This document shows, piece after piece, positions 62,201 through 64,000 of a stretch of DNA of 64,000 nucleotides. The DNA is from Anisakis pegreffii. Its lineage: Eukaryota; Nematoda; Chromadorea; Rhabditida; Anisakidae. The notes under the pieces were generated by a model. That model did not search any database. It was not told where the DNA came from and saw only the letters and a list, made by a program, of their open reading frames with translations. The stretch covers positions 1-64,000 of the forward strand of contig JAPYMA010000890.1 of NCBI GenBank assembly GCA_035041965.1, written 5' to 3'. Within the stretch, counting starts at the first letter, position 1, and each line of letters opens with the position of its first letter. The translations under genes and the position numbers were made by a program.

Positions 62201-63903
62201 ATCCAGTAGCTGCAAGATTGTTTTAGCAATACGGAAGAATTAGATGTTTTAACATTTTACTCAAAATTTCAGGTTCATTTTCAACTTTTGACATTTGCTT
62301 GATGCTATCAAAAAAGTTATTTGCAGAGATGGGCACGCTATCGCTGATCCGCTGAACTGAAAACTTTTATTTCCGCTAAAAAATTCGCTATCGCTAATAT
62401 CACCAAAACAACAGCGAAGCGCTATCGCTCATCCGCTAACTGAACAAAATTAATCCGCTATTTGCCACCGCTATCGCTACTTTGAAATCTTTTCTCAAAA
62501 TTTACAATTGCATCATTTATTTGTATGGGAAAAATCTCATGACGACATTAAACAGCTAAAAATTCTTATCGAATCACTCAACAACAGATAATGAGAAATA
62601 ACGAGCTCCAGTTAATAATACAATAAACTCGGACCATAAGAAAATAACCAAACGACGACAGCAAAATTCAAAGATGAAAAACAGTCAATTGGCAACAGCT
62701 TAAACTATACTTTCTCATTCTCCTTTAAGAATATTAGCATGCTGAGCATTTCGGCTGAAATTCTGAATTGTTTGGATCTTATCGCATCGCATCGCATAAC
62801 TCAGTCTTGAGATGAAAATCAGCGATTATCACACCTATACGTTGAAAAGATTGTGAAATGAATCCAAAAAGTTTTGAGAAAATAACCACAGCCAAACTGA
62901 CAAACCGTTCTACAATGAAATGAGCTGTTTTCCAGTTACCAATGTGCTTTTCTATGTAGGAGATCAATTACCGCAGTTCCATTTTGATCCTAACAAAATT
63001 GTGCCTCTCATTTAGACCACAGAGGCTATACTGACCCTACACATCTCGATTCTGAAGAAGCGCCTGATATCCGTATCCATACCGAAATTAGACTTAAAAT
63101 TACAAGCATACAACATACGAGGTCGCTTGGCCAATTGAATCCCAGATTTTCTTATGAACCGTTTTCAATTAGTCCAAATTACTGATTCATCCAACTCTTC
63201 AGATTACATCAGCAGTGGTGTTCTTCAATGTTCTTTTCAATTTCCTATTCTAACTAAAAAGTGCCTTTTTCCAAACTCAATATGCCTCATGTTTGTGGAT
63301 GATGTTAAGGTCTTCACGTTCTCCAACAACTAATAAACTATATTTAATTTCACAGAGCAGATGCCATCAAATTGGCTTTTACTGATAGCTTCAGTATGAA
63401 CGAAATTGATTAGAATTAGATAGAACAATCCTAGTAACCCCTCAGCTATTTAAACACGATAGCGCGCTATTGCCCATCTCTGGTTATTTGTGTCGTTCGT
63501 ATTTTAGGATAAATTTTCGGTGGAGCTGGTAGAATAAGAATGGCAACAACTGAAATTATCTCCCTTCTCAAATTATTAGCGTGCAGATCTAACAATAAAA
63601 AAACATCTTTCATTCTTATATAATCCAAACGAATGAGCACCTTGGCAACCAAAGTTTGGAACACTCCACTTTCCAGTTGCTTGGCAGATTCGATATGGCG
63701 CACTAGTGCCAATTAGATGCATTCCTTGAGGACATGAGTAATGAGTTCGACTGAACAATGCTGTGCCTCGGGAAGTTCGATTGACGATGGCATTGTTGTA
63801 AGTGGATTCAGGATCACCGCAATCAATTGCTAAAGATCTGTCAGCATCATTTATCCGATTGATATCGTTATTAGTTGAGTCAATTGGAAGTTCTCTGAAG
63901 GAC
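39376..63903 (-). CDS. Giant modular receptor: sushi/EGF/Ig/Eph-LBD-like/Ly6/HYR/GCC2/pentraxin, one TM (5' end beyond window)
   Basis: Over forty exons with consistent splice phases define one minus-strand gene that continues past the right edge. Order N to C: sushi (63641-63903), sushi, EGF, cbEGF, three sushi modules, Ig-like, Eph ligand-binding-like, Eph Cys-rich, Ly6-like, HYR x2, Cys-rich spacer, GCC2_GCC3 x3, EGF array, pentraxin/LamG, HYR, sushi, spacer, GCC2_GCC3 repeats, TM, tail. It would sit at the cell surface as a type I protein. The ectodomain resembles polydom/SVEP1 in its mixture of modules, but SVEP1 is secreted and has VWA; no VWA lies in this window. The Eph-like part resembles Eph receptors, but no kinase follows. 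Most introns are phase 1, the usual setting for shuffled extracellular modules. Unresolved: exons at about 42850-43420 and the pentraxin junction 45545/46088. Splitting into two genes cannot be fully excluded. Confidence 0.8.
40430..40640. repeat. CCGAC/GAATTCCG imperfect repeat
   Basis: Two units of about 80 bp sharing 'tggcatttcgtcatt(c/t)cgat' and 'cggaattccgac' lie in a receptor intron. Each unit is rich in short self-complementary words (gtcggaattccgac). A related but different block lies at 49590-49750. Confidence 0.7.
41382..42630 (-). other. Receptor part: C-terminal GCC2_GCC3 (ephrin-receptor-like) repeats
   Basis: Exons at about 42474-42609, 42189-42322, 41527-41829 and 41382-41441 encode about four repeats of the pattern 'C..G.Y......C..C..G.Y......C..C..G'. 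Examples are 'CTIGYYLSNSTCIPCPENTY', 'CTPGNYYNPTTSSCKQC' and 'CPPGTYTNQS'. These stalk-like Cys-rich repeats sit directly outside the membrane helix. Phases: 42322 enters in phase 1, and 41829, 41441 and 41210 enter in phase 0. Confidence 0.8.
42005..42110. repeat. TTTGCCTA/TAGGCAAA module, copy 1
   Basis: Contains 'attttgcctaaagacg', 'gcctattaggcaaaat' and 'gttaggcaata', direct and inverted copies of one short word, in an intron. It matches the block at 56155-56300. Confidence 0.75.
42845..44606 (-). other. Receptor part: HYR, sushi and Cys-rich spacer
   Basis: HYR: exon 44438-44606 ('PPTVVNCPSNQYIV') plus the start of 43930-44167 ('YIASDKAGNIATCEF'), the typical HYR ending. Sushi: rest of 43930-44167 ('SDPYNGNKS', 'AAFLNCRDGYLFA') plus 43629-43713 ('GRWSRWHHP...PSC'). 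The spacer is encoded by about 43486-43557, about 43300-43421, about 43140-43285 ('GGAGFCRTVNCSG') and about 42845-42960 ('WSCKDPDYQMLLNGELKAC'). Phases between the last three exons could not be made to fit with certainty. Confidence 0.65.
44718..46288 (-). other. Receptor part: pentraxin/LamG-like domain
   Basis: Exons about 46089-46288 ('FSLCGWVKPR', 'TPFIVLFSKQ'), about 45388-45533 ('GGIYVPKAFRTIF', 'KTGVWHQ'), 45091-45258 ('FCVRRNRGSIMNVFLNGQL') and 44718-44943 ('LYKKAMSDAEIRNMAYNC', 'LIINWKEF') encode the jelly-roll fold of pentraxin/LamG domains. The closing phrase 'A.S.AEI..MA..C' and 'W..F' is that of SVEP1-type pentraxin domains. The 46089/45533 junction is not settled, so a small exon may be missing. 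Confidence 0.72.
46699..50805 (-). other. Receptor part: EGF-like array
   Basis: Exons 50611-50805, 50310-50405, 49955-50128, 48619-48828, 48235-48494, 48013-48124, 47289-47513, 47035-47180 and 46699-46819 encode about ten EGF modules with matching phases. Clear examples are 'CKCDYGYAGYDC', 'LCSNG|GACISTGHSYICEC', 'CSEGFDGMDC', 'CQHGGTCYDTFNGPFC', 'YGGKNCE' and 'CQNNGICRSN'. EGF modules are often split inside by a phase-1 intron. The 1.1-kb intron 48829-49954 is filled with low-complexity DNA. Confidence 0.82.
48870..49780. repeat. GC-rich and GGAGCCGAAG-type low-complexity intron filler
   Basis: From 48880 the intron changes to GC-richer sequence with words such as 'gagcgttttc'. From about 49060 to 49400 it becomes purine-rich with imperfect copies of 'ggagctggaagcagaagttt'. 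From about 49590 it becomes 'aatttcgg(t/a)a' units. No coding role; the frames inside are repeat translations. Confidence 0.65.
50890..51020. repeat. Inverted GAACAGAAC-type block
   Basis: Words such as 'gttctgttttattctg' are the reverse complement of the family at 13370-13890 and 60570-60760. A short forward piece, 'cagaacagaacag', follows at about 51634. Confidence 0.5.
51738..52810 (-). other. Receptor part: N-terminal GCC2_GCC3 repeats (three)
   Basis: Three exons of nearly equal size, 52655-52810, 52058-52219 and 51738-51899, each encode one repeat and each is bounded by phase-1 introns: 'HCPSGFYSSATGCLPCPIGTY', 'CPSGYYSETGLTPCRACPKG' and 'CMPGWFSQNGLQPCIACPFG'. One-exon-one-repeat with equal phase indicates tandem exon duplication. 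Confidence 0.85.
52985..54119 (-). other. Receptor part: sushi-like and Cys-rich spacer
   Basis: Exons 53916-54119 ('SDCPLWPVNETEYQCSG', 'CKRINDCDNEYP'), 53572-53777 ('MCYFHCNDNIFKC'), 53142-53330 ('NITKQICANNTWQ', 'NGERCARKF') and 52985-53048 ('DICEGLQIHSRF') join in phase. The first resembles a divergent sushi; the rest is a region of no named family that precedes GCC2 repeats, as its counterpart at 42.8-43.6 kb also does. Confidence 0.7.
54378..55096 (-). other. Receptor part: two HYR domains
   Basis: Exon 54894-55096: 'VLIPFPIVYDNDPYYTVTS' and 'IVWNITDRHQNSQTC'. Exon 54378-54620: 'WPPMLICPELYEDYMSN' and 'TAVDQHGNIAKCKFWYV'. Both end with the HYR phrase of the type 'T..D..GN.A.C'. Phases 1 and 1 agree with neighbours. 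HYR domains mediate protein contacts in cell adhesion proteins. Confidence 0.82.
55247..55580 (-). other. Receptor part: Ly6/uPAR-like (three-finger) domain
   Basis: One exon with the cysteine plan 'CYNCSADSICDATSAIHC..GQSCF', then 'VTKGCSDDC', and closing 'CHLCCTTDYCN'. The terminal 'CC..D.CN' is the hallmark of Ly6/uPAR three-finger domains. It is followed by 'TPICVDAKPMSVQC', which leads into HYR. It enters in phase 1 and leaves in phase 2, both matching the neighbouring exons, so it belongs to the same transcript. Confidence 0.8.
55841..56057 (-). other. Receptor part: Eph-type Cys-rich segment
   Basis: The exon reads 'VEFPETVAQQNLIEIAGKCV', then 'LSCSSRGKWFS' and 'CVCKDLHS'. In Eph receptors the ligand-binding domain is followed by 'FP.T......L.EV.G.CV', a 'M.C...GEW' phrase and 'C.C..GY', in the same order and spacing. 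A GTAAGT inside the exon is read through because the protein similarity crosses it. Phase 0 in, phase 1 out, matching both neighbours. Confidence 0.78.
56155..56300. repeat. TTTGCCTA/TAGGCAAA module, copy 2
   Basis: About eight copies of 'tttgccta' or its complement 'taggcaaa' are packed in 145 bp, the left half in one orientation and the right half in the other, with 'gacgttt'/'aaacgt(t/c)' and 'ggacagt'/'actgtcc' also mirrored. The whole block could fold into one long imperfect hairpin. It is intronic, just before the Eph-type Cys-rich exon. Confidence 0.8.
56444..57179 (-). other. Receptor part: Eph ligand-binding-like domain
   Basis: Three exons join in phase: 57127-57179 ('LFGNELSRATWNSS'), 56984-57036 ('WERSFDGTWTYRYQAGQ') and 56444-56729 ('YLIGKLFEEAPQWSTIVVKY', 'DIAKFVTIAELFANDTSF', 'FGFVAFAIES' and 'YSVNIYLIKCPP'). 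In Eph receptors the domain contains a 'L(L)D...A..ELGW' start, 'GWEE......RTYQVC', 'NWLRT', 'F....TIAADESF', 'GFYLAFQD' and ends 'SVRVYYKKCP'. The order and many anchor residues match, but loops are shorter, about 135 residues against about 175, so ligand recognition may differ. Confidence 0.7.
57557..58275 (-). other. Receptor part: Ig-like domain
   Basis: Exons 58112-58275 ('SIGESAVLWCVVNERC'), 57944-58036 ('VSWRRSKSVHDELVTV') and 57557-57701 ('HQDSYQCVVSSNGKI') give the Ig plan: Cys in strand B, Trp in strand C, and 'D.Y.C' in strand F. Phases 1-0-0-1 agree with neighbours. The first exon also carries 'LRMIETYDNCFSHISPE', a phrase found again in degenerate form at 58920-58985. Confidence 0.72.
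58584..60022 (-). other. Receptor part: sushi modules
   Basis: 59864-60022 is a sushi lacking its first Cys ('VVNFSCQTPYRLIGP', 'CQTNNVWS'). 59490-59577 plus 58792-58904 form one split sushi: 'QRCSDIAFSGTVF' joined in phase 2 to 'ALLICKNGYHFENG' and 'IKCNENYEWS'. 58584-58694 is the first half of another sushi-like module ('KTCLVNESEQLVPL', 'TSFNCQQSDYYLAG') with no recognisable second half before the Ig domain. Confidence 0.75.
60570..60760. repeat. GAACAGAAC-type block, intronic copy
   Basis: Recurrent 'agaacagaac', 'gaacaaaacagttcc' and 'gcagaacag' words in a receptor intron. The 123-codon minus-strand frame over it is a repeat translation. Confidence 0.65.
60820..60900. repeat. CCGGAGACAGTT short module
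   Basis: Three close variants of 'cggagacagtt' spaced about 24 bp apart, with 'gaga(g)caatt' between them. A related pair, 'aattgcttctggagacaacg', occurs at 38430-38475. Confidence 0.6.
62335..62485. repeat. CGCTATCGCT imperfect repeat
   Basis: 'cgctatcgct' occurs four times along with 'atccgcta(a)ctgaa' variants in 150 bp of a receptor intron. Simple local amplification; no gene. Confidence 0.8.
63139..63333 (+). mobile_element. LINE reverse-transcriptase fragment
   Basis: Opposite in strand to the receptor gene, in its intron. The frame reads 'IPDFLMNRFQLVQI', 'ISSGVLQCS' and 'ICLMFVDDVKVFT'. This is the order of jockey/CR1-type reverse transcriptases: the 'SGVPQGS' motif, then the catalytic (Y/F)xDD box as 'FVDD'. 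The stretch between them is shortened and 'PQG' is changed to 'LQC', so it is dead. A stop follows at 63331. Confidence 0.65.
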
Positions 63904-64000
63904 CTAGAGAAATAAGATCTTAGTGAGTGATCCTGAACAAGTTTGACTTTGTATTATAGAATGAGTTAATGAAAACAATCATTTTAGAATGATTATTATG

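Larger units (their letters stand above)
60962..63903 (-). other. Receptor part: N-terminal sushi and EGF modules
   Basis: 63641-63903 is a full sushi ('IDCGDPESTYNN', 'RTHYSCPQGMHLIG', 'CQATGKWSVPNFGC'). 62045-62209 is a sushi ('ATGCYAV', 'IANYSCVNGFIP'). 61739-61864 is an EGF ('CGHGSCVQLFGNYTCKC'). 61333-61513 is a calcium-binding EGF ('DIDECNTAGYSLC', 'CINTPGSYYCKC'). 60962-61162 is a sushi ('KRCPTPNVPENA', 'LTFQCNNSGNPV'). All are joined by phase-1 introns. The 1.4-kb intron 62210-63640 holds a CGCTATCGCT block and a LINE fragment. Signal peptide and upstream exons lie outside the window. Confidence 0.82.

Overview
This window looks like nuclear DNA from a nematode. It is AT-rich, its genes are split by many small introns with ordinary GT..AG borders, and it carries two neighbouring genes of the nematode CLIK/UNC-87 actin-bundling family. 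Several starts sit directly behind a splice acceptor, as expected for spliced-leader addition. I cannot name the species; intron sizes and repeat load would fit a clade III (spirurid/ascarid-like) worm, but that is inference.

Layout. Positions 1-4.4 kb are a tandem satellite: a monomer of about 200 bp organised locally as a 403-bp dimer. A 978-bp inverted-repeat DNA transposon lies beside it, with a tRNA-like block inside. Positions 4.4-9.8 kb hold no clear gene, but contain a GC-rich island at 6.35-6.62 kb and a LINE 3' fragment. At 9.9-11.5 kb (+) is an ABHD10-like alpha/beta hydrolase. Positions 11.5-17.7 kb are mostly non-coding, with one Met-less open frame and a GAACAGAAC-type repeat block. 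At 17.7-23.2 kb (+) is unc-87; its large first intron holds a second open frame that is either a nested two-exon gene or an alternative 5' exon. At 26.5-28.2 kb (+) is a smaller CLIK paralogue. At 29.4-32.8 kb (-) is the TFIIIB subunit BDP1. A broken SF1 (UPF1-type) helicase piece with duplicated tails lies at 33.6-34.5 kb. At 36.7-38.3 kb (+) is an unrecognised five-exon, single-pass membrane protein of 211 aa.

From 39.4 kb to beyond the right edge, on the minus strand, runs one very large modular receptor gene. Reading N to C the exons encode: sushi, sushi, EGF, calcium-binding EGF, sushi modules, an Ig-like domain, an Eph-receptor ligand-binding-like domain, the Eph-type Cys-rich piece, a Ly6/uPAR-like domain, two HYR domains, a Cys-rich spacer, three GCC2_GCC3 repeats, about ten EGF modules, a pentraxin/LamG domain, HYR, sushi, a second spacer, GCC2_GCC3 repeats, one membrane helix and a tail of about 220 residues. 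Splice phases agree at most junctions I checked, which supports a single gene. I see no kinase domain. An Eph-like ligand-binding module embedded in a polydom/SVEP1-like ectodomain is the most interesting thing in the window.

Between genes and in introns there are repeated short imperfect sequence families built on GAACAGAAC, TTTGCCTA, CCGGAGACAGTT, CCGACCGAATT, GGAGCCGAAG and CGCTATCGCT. They look like locally amplified simple sequence and account for many spurious open frames.
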